NCBI GenBank assembly: GCA_009835985.1
Contig: VXWI01000034.1
Location: forward strand, 1-64,000
Direction of reading: 5' to 3'
DNA: 64,000 nucleotides
From: Acidobacteriota bacterium
GTDB lineage: Bacteria > Acidobacteriota > Vicinamibacteria > Marinacidobacterales > Marinacidobacteraceae
Shown: positions 34,371-42,880 of the stretch, in pieces
How the letters are laid out: the number at the start of each line of letters is the position of its first letter
Position numbering within the stretch: the first letter of the stretch is position 1
Translations under genes and position numbers: made by a program
The notes under the pieces: model-generated
Databases searched by the model: none
Told to the model about the DNA's origin: nothing
What the model saw: only the letters and a program-made list of their open reading frames with translations

Positions 34371-34438
34371 GTGCACGATCGCTTCGACTTTTCCACATTG
34401 GGCGCCAAAGTGGGAAAAAACCGAAGCGATTTACGTCT
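34371..34438 (+). promoter_or_regulatory. Putative ECF-type promoter and upstream box ahead of pilV (copy B)
   Basis: Gap-free match to 1210-1277 upstream of pilM: GTGCAC, the identical 21-nt block at 34379-34399, GGGAA (34412-34416), 17-nt spacer, CGTCT (34434-34438). In this copy the block also forms a long imperfect inverted repeat, with outer arms ATCGCTTCG (34378-34386) and CGAAGCGAT (34423-34431), that could be a cruciform or an RNA hairpin. It lies in the 121-bp gap after pilD and 22 nt before the pilV start. Confidence 0.55.
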
Positions 34439-34459
34439 GTCCTTGGGTAGGGCGAGGAC

Positions 34460-34969
34460 ATGCAACCAGGGACCGCACACCGACCCTCCGCGGGGTACCC
34501 GCGTGAGGGCGGGTTCTCGCTCGTCGAGACGCTCTTCGCCGTCCTGGTGCTCGTCGTCGCCGCGGGTAGCCTCATGCGCGCGCTGTCACAGGCGTCGCAG
34601 GCTCGCCGGGCTGCCGCCGATACCGGTCTCGCGACCCGAATCGCCGAGGCGCGGATGGAGGAACTGCTGGCGGCCCCCTTCTCGCGGGGGTGGCCGTGGC
34701 CGGGCTATCACGCCGCGGTCGCTCCCGGCGGCACCGTAGAAATCGAAGGCGCCGGCGCGCCCGGATACGTCGCGTACTTCGGCGAGGAGGGGGAGCCCGC
34801 TGATCGCCGCTCCGCACGATACGAAGTGCGCTGGCGGATCCGGGAGCTCGCTCCGCGAGGTGGGGACCGGCTCGCAGGTCTTCGCATCGAGGTCGTCGCG
34901 ACGCCGGTCGCCGGCGGCCGCGGTTCCGTCGTCCGGCTGGAGTCGATCCGGGTGGCAAACCGTGAATAG
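34460..34969 (+). CDS. pilV: PilV-like minor prepilin
   Basis: Prepilin signal GG|FSLVETLFAVLVLVVAAGSL: Gly-1, Phe+1, Glu+5, then a hydrophobic helix. The leader is 18 residues. The remainder is a small domain (IAEARMEELLAAPF, typical of PilV/PulI-type minor pilins). 169 residues. ATG preceded by GCGAGGAC. First gene of pilV-pilX-pilY1-pilW, the set that primes pilus assembly, and directly downstream of the promoter-like element shared with pilM. Confidence 0.82.
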   Translation: MQPGTAHRPSAGYPREGGFSLVETLFAVLVLVVAAGSLMRALSQASQARRAAADTGLATRIAEARMEELLAAPFSRGWPWPGYHAAVAPGGTVEIEGAGAPGYVAYFGEEGEPADRRSARYEVRWRIRELAPRGGDRLAGLRIEVVATPVAGGRGSVVRLESIRVANRE

Positions 34970-35759
34970 AAGCGGACCGCTTCCGGTGGGGATTCGGCAG
35001 GGCGCTGCGGAGCGGGGTATGGCGCTCGTGCTGGCGCTCCTGCTGGTGCTGGCCCTTGCCGGTATCGGGGCGGTCGTATTGGTATCGGTGGGGTCGGACG
35101 GCGCGACGGCGCGCAACCAGGCCTGGACGGCGCGGGCGGCGGCCCAGGCCGAGGCCGGGCTCGAGCTGGCGAAGGCCGTGCTTGCCGCCTACGTGGAAGA
35201 GCACGGCAGCTTCGAAGCGGCCCTCCCGCCGGTCCGGCCCTCGATCCGGGCCCGCGAAGGGGATCCGTGGGGACCCGCGCTCCCGCCTGACGAAGCCGCC
35301 TGCGGCGATCCGGGCACGCCGGGCTGCCGCGACTACGAGGTGTTCCGGGACGAGCCGATGGCGGGAGGAAATGCGCGCGTTTATGTGGGCCGGGTGTTGC
35401 GCGACGTCGGCGGCCGCCCGCTGCTGTTCGATCCCCGGGCTCCGGGGGCCGGTTGGGCGCCGGACCTCGACGGCGATGGGGTTCCCGATGTCGCCGGGGT
35501 CACGGTCTGGATTCGCCGCCCGGTCGTGGGGGATCTGGACGCCGGGCCGCCGCACGACCGCGCGGTGCTCACGGCGGAGGCGCGCCATCCGCCGCCCCGG
35601 ACGCCGGAGGACCCGCACGGGGTCAGCCGGCTCGAGATGACCCTGCGGCTCGCTCCACGTCCGTCCGGGCCGGAACCGGGCGACCACGACTACAGCGACG
35701 GCCTGACCAACTGGGTGCGGCGACGCCTCCCGGGCGGGGACCGCGGAGCGCCGCCGTGA
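34962..35759 (+). CDS. pilX: PilX-like minor pilus protein
   Basis: 265 residues. The N-terminal RGMALVLALLLVLALAGIGAVVLVSVG matches the PilX/PulK N-terminal pattern, which lacks a classical Gly-Phe-Thr-Leu site, then QAEAGLELAKAVLAAYVEE, as in GspK/PilX. GTG start overlaps pilV by 8 bp. The C-terminal half is rich in Pro, Gly and Asp and includes DLDGDGVPDVAG, a possible calcium loop. Position between pilV and pilY1 supports the call. Confidence 0.75.
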   Translation: MNRSGPLPVGIRQGAAERGMALVLALLLVLALAGIGAVVLVSVGSDGATARNQAWTARAAAQAEAGLELAKAVLAAYVEEHGSFEAALPPVRPSIRAREGDPWGPALPPDEAACGDPGTPGCRDYEVFRDEPMAGGNARVYVGRVLRDVGGRPLLFDPRAPGAGWAPDLDGDGVPDVAGVTVWIRRPVVGDLDAGPPHDRAVLTAEARHPPPRTPEDPHGVSRLEMTLRLAPRPSGPEPGDHDYSDGLTNWVRRRLPGGDRGAPP

Positions 35760-35794
35760 GGGGGACAAGCGCACTTCCTGAAAGGAGACCATCC

Positions 35795-37984
35795 ATGGAG
35801 CAGTCGAATGGCCGGCCACCCGTTCGGGTGTGTCTGGCGCTGGGCCTGGCGTTTGGGGCCGCCGGCCTGCCGCGCCCGGCGGCGGGCGGGAGCCAGGACC
35901 TGTTTGACGAACGCCGGGACCCGCTCGGGGTCGTGCGTACCACGACTCGTCCCCGGGTCTGGATCCTGTTCGACACCTCGGAGTCCATGACGATCGGCAT
36001 GGGGAGCGGAAGCCGGTTCTCCGCGGCCCGGGACGTGGTCGGACGGGTGGCCCGGAACCTGGAGTCGGCGTCGGGCGAACCGCTCGTGCACTGGCGGCTC
36101 GCGGCCTTCCAGCAATTTCGGGCCTCGGAGGACGGAAGCTCCCGCGAGGAGATCTGCCAGGACCCCACCCTGGGCGCGGGGCTCCCCCGCGGCTCGCCGG
36201 GAGTCCCGGTCACCTGGGTCCGCTGCGGGGGCGTCCGGGTTCTGAGCGACCCCTCCGGGTGCGACGCCGAGGCGGGACGGACCGCCCTGCTGCGGGACCT
36301 GCCACGAACCGTCAACAGCAATCGCACCCCGAACGGGATCGCTCTCTACCAACTCGCCAGCCATATCCGGGCGAACGCCACCGAGGACCTGGAGCCCGGC
36401 CAGCGGAACGTGATCGTGTTGATCACCGACGGCCTCGACACCTGCGAGTGCATCTACCACGCCTGGCTCGATTTCAACGTCGGGTCCGCCGGGCGGGGCC
36501 CCCAGGGAGGAGTGTGGCTCCGCACGAGCCACACCAGTCCGGAGGCGGTCGTCTACGCGGGGGGGGCCGGACCCGCGCACGCCGCCTGGAATGCCGGCCT
36601 CAAGGCGAAGGCGGCGTTTCTCGCGCTCAATGGCGGCGATCCGGACGCGGGCCTGGGAGACATCCACGTGGTCGGCGTCGCGATGGCGGACGAAGCGGCG
36701 CGGGGTCACACGAACCACCTGGCGTGGATGGCCTCGGGCGGCCGGCATCCGGCGATCTACGCGGACGAGCCCGAGACCCTTCGGGAAGCCCTCAACCAGA
36801 TTCTCGACGAGATCACCCTCCCCGCGGGGGCTGTGAAGCTCGCGGCGCCCCGGCTGGCCACGGTCAAGGAACTGGTCGCCAGTTCTCCGAGTCCCGCGTT
36901 CCCCGGGAGCGACCCTGCGCTTGCTCCCGATGCCCTGGTGGCTTTCGCGAATGGGCGCGACGGTCTGGAGGAGGTGATCCGGCGGCGCTCCTCGTATGCC
37001 GACAACATCCTCCTCTCGACCAGTGCGGATCTCCATTCGCTTCGCGGTCGGTTGCAGGCGTTTCCCACTCTGACCGAGGGCGGGGGGAGCCTGGGGCCAC
37101 CCGTCTGGGATGCGGGGGAGCAACTCGCCGAGCGCGATCCGGAGGATCGGCTGGTGCTCTTCAACCGGGCCGGCAGCCGTGCGCTCAGGGTCTTTCGAGT
37201 GGGTGAGGTCACTCCGGAGGACCTCGGCGTCGAGGCGGGCTACCTGGCCGAGGTCGACGGCGCCGGAGCCCGCACCGCCGCGGATGCGGCCCGCATCGTG
37301 GTGCACCTCGTCCGCGGCGAGGTGCTCGAGGTGCATCCCGACACCGGGACGATCTACCGGCCCGATGGGCGGCTGCATTTCACGGGGGGCCGGGGCACCT
37401 GGAAGCTCCGCGAGGGTCTGGCCGCTCCGGCGGTGGTCACGCAGCCTCCCCGCCGTCCGGGTCGCGTCCTTCGGGAACGGGAGAGCTACGAGCGCTTCTT
37501 CGTCCGTCATGCGAATCGGCGGACGATGGTCTATCTGCCGACCAGCGGCGGAGTGCTCCACGCCTTCGCCGCCGACAGCGGGGAGGAGGTCTTTGCGTAC
37601 ATCCCGGACGACGTTCTCGGGCCGGCCCCCGGTGCCGGGGACGTCGGGGAGCGCGTCTTCCTGCGGGAACTCGCCGTGGCGGGCGTCCGGGACGCGGCCG
37701 GGCTCCGGCGCGGACTCGTGAGCCGCTTCGCGCTCGCCGGCTCACCGGTGGTGCGCGACGTTTTCCTGCCGGGACCACGGGACTGGCGCACGGTGGTTGC
37801 CTTTTGGGCGCTCCTTTGGCGGTCGGTTCGTGACCGCGCTCGACGTGTCGGACGTGGGAGACGGGTGGGCCGGCGGGCATCGCGCCCCGACTCCCTCGGC
37901 CGGCGGCTTCGGGCTGCCGCGCCTGCTGTTCAACGCCGGCCATCGTCCGCACGGTCCCGGTGTCGCCCTGCCGGAACTCGGTGA
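35795..37984 (+). CDS. pilY1: PilY1-like adhesin/tip protein, N-terminal part (gene frameshifted)
   Basis: Signal peptide (about 1-33), then a von Willebrand A domain: VWILFDTSESMTIG (MIDAS DxSxS) and VIVLITDGLDTCEC. After about residue 560 comes the start of the PilY1 beta-propeller (VYLPTSGGVLHAFAADSGEEVFAYIPDDVLG written here in two units: MVYLPTSGGVLHAF and SGEEVFAYIPDDV). Conserved reading ends near 37801. An extra T in TTTT (37802-37805) throws the frame, and the last 60 residues here are out-of-frame sequence. Removing one T gives VVAFGRSFGGRFVTALDVSD. The intact gene would be 35795-38927. ATG with AAAGGAG upstream. Confidence 0.8.
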   Translation: MEQSNGRPPVRVCLALGLAFGAAGLPRPAAGGSQDLFDERRDPLGVVRTTTRPRVWILFDTSESMTIGMGSGSRFSAARDVVGRVARNLESASGEPLVHWRLAAFQQFRASEDGSSREEICQDPTLGAGLPRGSPGVPVTWVRCGGVRVLSDPSGCDAEAGRTALLRDLPRTVNSNRTPNGIALYQLASHIRANATEDLEPGQRNVIVLITDGLDTCECIYHAWLDFNVGSAGRGPQGGVWLRTSHTSPEAVVYAGGAGPAHAAWNAGLKAKAAFLALNGGDPDAGLGDIHVVGVAMADEAARGHTNHLAWMASGGRHPAIYADEPETLREALNQILDEITLPAGAVKLAAPRLATVKELVASSPSPAFPGSDPALAPDALVAFANGRDGLEEVIRRRSSYADNILLSTSADLHSLRGRLQAFPTLTEGGGSLGPPVWDAGEQLAERDPEDRLVLFNRAGSRALRVFRVGEVTPEDLGVEAGYLAEVDGAGARTAADAARIVVHLVRGEVLEVHPDTGTIYRPDGRLHFTGGRGTWKLREGLAAPAVVTQPPRRPGRVLRERESYERFFVRHANRRTMVYLPTSGGVLHAFAADSGEEVFAYIPDDVLGPAPGAGDVGERVFLRELAVAGVRDAAGLRRGLVSRFALAGSPVVRDVFLPGPRDWRTVVAFWALLWRSVRDRARRVGRGRRVGRRASRPDSLGRRLRAAAPAVQRRPSSARSRCRPAGTR

Positions 37985-38927
37985 GACGCCGGAGCCGCTG
38001 CTCGTCGAGGTGCCGGCCACCGGGGGGAGCTCCTGGACGATGTTCCTGCCCGCAGGACAGGGGAACCCGGTCGGCGACTCCGGAGAGTGGCTCCTGGTCC
38101 TGTCGCCCGAGGACGGGCGGGTCCGCGGCCGCTACCGGCTGCCGCGGGCGTCCGGCGCGCGCATTCAGAAGAACAGCGCCGTCACCTCGGCGGCGCCGTG
38201 GCGGCCGGCATGGTCGGCGCCGGGAGCCACCGACCTGGTCACCCGGGTGTATCTCGCCGATCTTCATGGGCAGATTCACCGGCTGCGGCTCTCGGAACCC
38301 GGGGCCTGGGAGTGGAGCGTCGCGCACCGGTTGGGCGGGGAGCACCCGGTCCTGACTCGACCGGTGGTCTTCCCGTTCCCCGGCCGGGCGGAGCCGCATC
38401 TGCTCGTCGTCACCGGAGGCGACGATCGGGTCCGGGACATACCCTCCGCGGTCGTCCTGCTTCGGGACGAGGGAACGCGTCTTCAGGAGGTGTGGAGGAC
38501 GACGCTGTCCGATGGCGAAACCCCGCAGGGACAACCCGTGGTGCTCGCGGACGGCTCGGGCGTGGAGGTGGTGCTCGCCACCCACACGTCCCGGACGGAG
38601 GCGCTTTCCTGCGACGTCGCGGCCACCACGGACGGGATCGCCCGGCTGCGAGCCTTCAGTGGCTTGACGGGAGCGGAGCTGGCCGGCGTGGTGGCCGAGG
38701 GGGCCGCGGTGCGGGCGTTCGGCGCGGGACGCGTGCGCGGGATCAGCCTCTCCGCTTCGGGAAACATGGCCCTGAGCGTCAGCAGGGTCGGCGGCCAGGC
38801 GATCGACACGATCATCGGAGATTTCGAGTTCCGGGTGCGGGACAGCGCCCTCGAGGACGTGACCCTCTTCGTCGAGGGGTTCCGCCCTTCTCCCTTCTGG
38901 ACTCCCCCTGGAGGGCTGAGGCGGTGA
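37797..38927 (+). CDS. pilY1: PilY1-like protein, C-terminal beta-propeller part (after the frameshift)
   Basis: Continuation of 35795-37984 in the next frame. It starts at the break with GRSFGGRFVTALDVSDVGDGW, the normal PilY1 propeller motif (..YYALDVTDP.. in relatives), and ends with ..VTLFVEGFRPSPFW. The listed start is where the frame opens and is not a believable translation start. It overlaps pilW by 4 bp (GTGA). The propeller holds VVTGGDDR and YLADLHGQIHRL blade motifs. In PilY1 this domain binds calcium and controls retraction; no clear DxDxN loop is visible in this part. Confidence 0.78.
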   Translation: MPFGRSFGGRFVTALDVSDVGDGWAGGHRAPTPSAGGFGLPRLLFNAGHRPHGPGVALPELGETPEPLLVEVPATGGSSWTMFLPAGQGNPVGDSGEWLLVLSPEDGRVRGRYRLPRASGARIQKNSAVTSAAPWRPAWSAPGATDLVTRVYLADLHGQIHRLRLSEPGAWEWSVAHRLGGEHPVLTRPVVFPFPGRAEPHLLVVTGGDDRVRDIPSAVVLLRDEGTRLQEVWRTTLSDGETPQGQPVVLADGSGVEVVLATHTSRTEALSCDVAATTDGIARLRAFSGLTGAELAGVVAEGAAVRAFGAGRVRGISLSASGNMALSVSRVGGQAIDTIIGDFEFRVRDSALEDVTLFVEGFRPSPFWTPPGGLRR

Positions 38928-40369
38928 CGCACGAACGTCCCCGGACCGGACCCGCCACCCGGCCACCCGCCGGCGGCCTGGCCCCACGCTCCCGCTGGCG
39001 CCCGCGGAGCCGCGATGGCGCTGCCCCGGGTTTCACGCTCACGGAGGCCGTGCTGGCGCTCGGCCTCACCCTGATGGTGGCGGGGAGCTTCGGCGTGTTG
39101 TTTCGCCAGGCCCGGCTGACCCTGGAGCTCCAGCCGGAGCTGGCGATCCTTCGAGCGGACGGACGCGCGATTCTCGATCGCATCGCGGCGGACCTGACGC
39201 GCGCCGGCGGCGGTTTGCCCGTCGAGGTCCCGGTCTTCACCGACCTCGACCGCGCCGGCGACCGGAACCCGGACGGACTCGATTTCCTGACCGCCCCGGC
39301 GCGTCTGGCCGAGGCGTCGTTCGAGCCGGTGGTGGCGTTTGACGGCGTGGCGGTGAGACTCGGGCACCGCCGATCTCGCCTCGACCGCGGGCCGGGAGAT
39401 CGGGGGCGGCGTTTCGCGGTGGTCTTCAACGATGACGAGATGACGCCCCGTTGGGCCTTCGGTGAGGTGGTCTCCGTTCGCACGGTGGGCGGGGCCGGGA
39501 CGCCCGCGCTCGCGGGAGCGCTCGGCGCGGCGGGCAACCCGTTCGTCGAGGGGTCGCCGGGCGAACGGGACCCGGGCGGCGCAACCGTAAGGATCGCTCC
39601 CCGGGAGAACGCCTGGCATCGGCATTTCCGTCCGAGTGTGGACGGCGACACGTTCGAACCCGGAAGCGGCGGCGGCCTGCTGGAGCGTGCGCTCGAAAGC
39701 GTGCTCGGCGGAGTGATCGAGGCGGCCGTGCCCGGAATCGGCGGTGGGGCGCTCAGGAGCCTGACGGAGCAGGTGGTGGGCGCGATGCTGGAGCGCTGGG
39801 CGCTGGAACGGGGGGTGCCGGTGGGGACCCCGGTGGAGGTCCGCCAGCGGGAGGGAACGGGGTTGTTCGGGCTCGGTCAACCGGGCCTCGTGCCGGTGAC
39901 CCGTATCCGCTACTGGGTGCGGGAGGCGGCGCCGGATGCCGTCGATGGACGCCGGGTCCTGATGCGCCGGGTCGACGACGAGCCGCCGCAACCGGTCGGG
40001 TACGTGGAAGACCTGCAGGTCCGCTACGTTACGGGCCAAAGCGCCGACATCCTGCTCGATACCCCACCCCGGTTCGCCGGCGACATGGCGTCGGCGGCTC
40101 GGCTACGCGATCACATCGTGCGCGCGGTTGACGTCGCGGTCCGGGTCCGGGCCGCCGAGAGCCGGGTCGGCCGGGCCTTCTCCGGGAGCGGTGCGGCTCC
40201 GGAGGCAGGCGAAGGCCACCTCTCCCGGACCTACCGGCGCCGGGTGGGGCTTCGGGTGGCCGCGGCCGGGGTTGAGCGGCGCGCCTGGGAGGAACTCATG
40301 CAGTTGAACTCGCTGCCGACGGAGATACCGAGAATCGGGCCGCTTCGGTTTCTTCCCGTGCCCTGGTAG
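38924..40369 (+). CDS. pilW: PilW-like minor prepilin (large)
   Basis: Prepilin signal AAPG|FTLTEAVLALGLTLMVAGSFGVLF: Gly-1, Phe+1, Glu+5, after a 36-residue leader rich in Arg and Pro. The first part of the mature protein (RADGRAILDRIAADLTRAGGG) is typical of PilW. 481 residues is longer than usual PilW, owing to an inserted region around 220-330 rich in Gly. Starts GTG over the pilY1 stop. The long basic leader resembles that of PilA here. Last gene of the block. Confidence 0.8.
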   Translation: MTHERPRTGPATRPPAGGLAPRSRWRPRSRDGAAPGFTLTEAVLALGLTLMVAGSFGVLFRQARLTLELQPELAILRADGRAILDRIAADLTRAGGGLPVEVPVFTDLDRAGDRNPDGLDFLTAPARLAEASFEPVVAFDGVAVRLGHRRSRLDRGPGDRGRRFAVVFNDDEMTPRWAFGEVVSVRTVGGAGTPALAGALGAAGNPFVEGSPGERDPGGATVRIAPRENAWHRHFRPSVDGDTFEPGSGGGLLERALESVLGGVIEAAVPGIGGGALRSLTEQVVGAMLERWALERGVPVGTPVEVRQREGTGLFGLGQPGLVPVTRIRYWVREAAPDAVDGRRVLMRRVDDEPPQPVGYVEDLQVRYVTGQSADILLDTPPRFAGDMASAARLRDHIVRAVDVAVRVRAAESRVGRAFSGSGAAPEAGEGHLSRTYRRRVGLRVAAAGVERRAWEELMQLNSLPTEIPRIGPLRFLPVPW

Positions 40370-40383
40370 CCGGACTCCGTCTC

Positions 40384-41130
40384 TCACGGCGCCCCGTCGC
40401 GCGGCAGAGCCCGACCTCGCCGGCGGCCCGAGTGGATGGCCACCGTCCCCAGTGCCAGGTGCCGGTAGGAGACAGCGCGGAACCCGGCTCGACCGAGGGT
40501 GCGGGCGAGGGCTCCGGCATCCGGAAAGCTCAGGATGGAGTCCTTCAGGTAGTCGTAGGGCTCCTGGCCCGAAGCGGCGAGACGGGCGATGCCGGGCACT
40601 GCGAACCGGAGCCAGGCTTCGTGTCCGAGCCGTACCACGCGACGCTCGGGCCGCGAGAACTCCAGGATCACGAGCTTGGCGCGGGGGGCGAGGACCCGGT
40701 GGATCTCGGCGAGCCCCCGCTCCAGATCCGGGAGATTCCGAATTCCGAAGCCCACCAACGCGGCATCGAAGACGTCGTCCGCGAAGGGGAGCCGCATTGC
40801 GTCTCCGGCGACCCCGGGGAATGCCATCCGGCGGCGCGCCGCCTTGGCGTCCGCGATCTCCAGCATGGCGGGCGTGAGGTCGCAACCCACGGGACGCAGG
40901 TCGCGTGGCAGCAACAGGGCGAGATCCCCCGTCCCGCAGCACAGATCCAGGATTCGGGAGCCCGGCGCACAGTCGAGTTCCCGCAGCGCGGCCCGCCTCC
41001 AACCCTGGTCGAGTCCGACGCTGAGGATCCGGTTTATCCGGTCATAGCGCGGCGCGACGGCCTCGAACATGCGCCGGATCGCCCCCGGAGTTCGCCGCCG
41101 GGCTTCCGGCGAAAGCTGCCGCGGGCGCAT
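40384..41130 (-). CDS. ubiE: Ubiquinone/menaquinone biosynthesis C-methyltransferase
   Basis: Methylates demethylmenaquinone (MenG) or the ubiquinone precursor with SAM. UbiE signatures: MFEAVAPRYDRINRILSVGLDQGWRR at the N-terminus, SAM motif ILDLCCGTGDLALLL, FDAALVGFGIRNLPDLERGLAEIHRVL, and VILEFSRP. 248 residues. Which quinone is made cannot be told here. It is separated from pilW by 14 bp (convergent). Its start is followed (upstream in its own sense) by repeat copy 3. Confidence 0.9.
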   Translation of the reverse strand: MRPRQLSPEARRRTPGAIRRMFEAVAPRYDRINRILSVGLDQGWRRAALRELDCAPGSRILDLCCGTGDLALLLPRDLRPVGCDLTPAMLEIADAKAARRRMAFPGVAGDAMRLPFADDVFDAALVGFGIRNLPDLERGLAEIHRVLAPRAKLVILEFSRPERRVVRLGHEAWLRFAVPGIARLAASGQEPYDYLKDSILSFPDAGALARTLGRAGFRAVSYRHLALGTVAIHSGRRRGRALPRDGAP

Positions 41131-41138
41131 GATTCAGT

Positions 41139-41324
41139 CTAGCGGCCTGTGGCAAAACCCACGCGGCGTTCGAGCGGCGATGCATCCCGTCTGACCGCGC
41201 CTCTGCGAGGCGCTCTGCGTTGCGTTTCGGTCGAAATACACCCGGTATTCCTCCCTCACGCGCCTTGTCAACCGGGCGCCTCGCCGCTCTCGGCGCTCAC
41301 GTGGGTTTCCCCACAGGCCGCTAG
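41139..41324. repeat. Inverted-repeat element, copy 3 (upstream of ubiE)
   Basis: 186 bp with terminal inverted repeats CTAGCGGCCTGTGG (left) and the complement ending CCACAGGCCGCTAG (right); the arms stay similar for about 27 nt. The core CGGTCGAAATACACCCGG...TATTCCTCCCTC is the same as in copies 1 and 2, but the flanks have diverged more. It lies in the divergent spacer between ubiE and tatA. Confidence 0.86.
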
Positions 41325-41392
41325 CGGGGCGCTGGTGGTGGAGCCTCCGTCCGCGGCCGCGGCGGCGCGGGGAAACCCCCGGGCAGACGATA

Positions 41393-41908
41393 ATGTCCGG
41401 AACCTTGCCCGCCCTCTCCCTCCTCCCGCTGATGATCGGTCCGCTCGGCATGCAGGAGATGCTGATCATCCTGGTGGTGGCCCTGATCGTGTTCGGTCCC
41501 CGCAAGCTGCCCCAGATCGGCAAGACGCTCGGAAAGAGCATTGCGGAGTTCCGGCGGACCAGCACGGAACTGCGCAGCACCCTGGAGCGGGAGGTTCAGA
41601 TGGAGGAGTTCCGGGCGGCCCGCAGCGAAGTTTCCGAGTTGAAGAAGGACGTGACGGATCTGGGCCGGGGACTCGACCCGGACCGCGGGTCCGGTGCGCC
41701 GGGCGCGAAGCCGCAGGAGGCAGAGACCCCGCCGGCGGCGGATTCCCGAACGGGGCCGGCCCCAGCGGCGTCGGGAGTGGACGAGGCGGCGCCGTCCGCG
41801 CCTCCCGTCACCGACCCGTCCAGCGGCGGGGAATCCGCCGGCGGGAGCGACGAGACGGGCGGTGGCGGGGCCACGGAACCGGAGTCTCGAGGGGACGCCG
41901 GCAAGTAA
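41393..41908 (+). CDS. tatA: Twin-arginine translocase protein TatA/TatB
   Basis: Pore-forming or receptor subunit of the Tat pathway. A short N-terminal helix (MLIILVVALIVFGPRKLPQIGKTLGKSIAEFRR) has the FGPRKLP hinge and the amphipathic helix of the TatA/B family (here listed as two parts, MLIILVVALIVFGPRKL and PQIGKTLGKSIAEFRR). A longer charged/coiled segment (EREVQMEEFRAARSEVSELKKD) is TatB-like, and the last 70 residues are a low-complexity Pro/Ala/Gly tail. 171 residues. An N-terminal extension of about 18 residues precedes the usual start. No second tatA/B is seen next to tatC. Confidence 0.87.
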   Translation: MSGTLPALSLLPLMIGPLGMQEMLIILVVALIVFGPRKLPQIGKTLGKSIAEFRRTSTELRSTLEREVQMEEFRAARSEVSELKKDVTDLGRGLDPDRGSGAPGAKPQEAETPPAADSRTGPAPAASGVDEAAPSAPPVTDPSSGGESAGGSDETGGGGATEPESRGDAGK

Positions 41909-41944
41909 CGGGGCGGAGCAGACTCTGCTGCCCCACGGCAATCC

Positions 41945-42727
41945 GTGAGCGACTCCGAACAGACGGACAGCCCGAACGGGGCGGCCGACCGGATGACCTT
42001 CCTCGAACACCTCGACGAGTTGCGCAGCCGTCTCATCCGGGCCGCGATCGCGGTCATGGTGGCGTTCGTGGGCTGTTTCTTCTTCTATGACGAGGTCTTC
42101 AACTTCCTGATGCAGCCGCTCCGGAACGTCATCGAGCCATACGGCGGGAGCCTCATCGCCACCGCGCCGCAGGAGAACTTCGTACTCGGGATCAAGATGA
42201 GCTTCCTGGTGGCCATCGTCGTCTCCACGCCGGTGTGGCTGGGCCAGGCGTGGGGGTTCATCGCTCCCGGGCTCTACCGCCACGAGCGCCACCTCGCCGT
42301 TCCGTTCGTCATCGTGGGCTCCGTCTTCTTCATGTCGGGAGCGGTCTTCTGCCACTACGTGCTCTTCCCCATCGGCGCGGAGTTCCTGAGCACCTTCGGC
42401 GGCGTCGGGGAGGACATCGAGATCCGCTATCGGGTCTCCGAAACGTTCAGCTTCTATGCCCGGCTGGTTCTGGTGACCGCGGTGATGTTCCAGATTCCGA
42501 CGCTGGCGCTGCTGCTGTCGCGACTCGGGGTGATTACCCCCGGGTTCCTGGTCCGCTACTTCAAGTACGCGATTCTGCTGTGCTTCGTGTTCGCCGCCCT
42601 CCTCACGCCGCCCGATCCGGCCACCCAGATCCTCCTGGCCGGGCCCATGGTCCTGCTCTACACACTGTCGATCGGGATCGCGTGGGTCGGGAACCGGATG
42701 CGCGGCAGGAACCGGGAGGATGACTAG
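41945..42727 (+). CDS. tatC: Twin-arginine translocase subunit TatC
   Basis: Receptor core of the Tat translocon. MTFLEHLDELRSRLIRA is the conserved first cytoplasmic helix motif; FFFYDEVFNFLMQPL, AGFIAPGLYRHER in the form GFIAPGLYRHERHLAVPF, and FQIPTLALLLSRLGVI follow. Six hydrophobic helices. 260 residues, full length. GTG start, 36 bp after tatA. It exports folded proteins with twin-arginine signals. Confidence 0.94.
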   Translation: MSDSEQTDSPNGAADRMTFLEHLDELRSRLIRAAIAVMVAFVGCFFFYDEVFNFLMQPLRNVIEPYGGSLIATAPQENFVLGIKMSFLVAIVVSTPVWLGQAWGFIAPGLYRHERHLAVPFVIVGSVFFMSGAVFCHYVLFPIGAEFLSTFGGVGEDIEIRYRVSETFSFYARLVLVTAVMFQIPTLALLLSRLGVITPGFLVRYFKYAILLCFVFAALLTPPDPATQILLAGPMVLLYTLSIGIAWVGNRMRGRNREDD

Positions 42728-42880
42728 GCGGCGCGCCCGCCGCAACGCCGACCGCCCTCACGGCGAACTCCGCCCGAACCGCGAAGCGGCCCGGCTCAAC
42801 CGGGATTCATTGCTTTAGGCGCATTCCTCGCGGCCCCGGAACGCCGCGTGACTTTTCCCCCGGGCTGCTAGGATCACGCC

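Noticed and set aside
42846-42880. GACTTTTCC upstream of ctpA, like the pilus promoter box
   Set aside because: The match is nine bases and neither GGGAA nor CGTCT follows at the right spacing.
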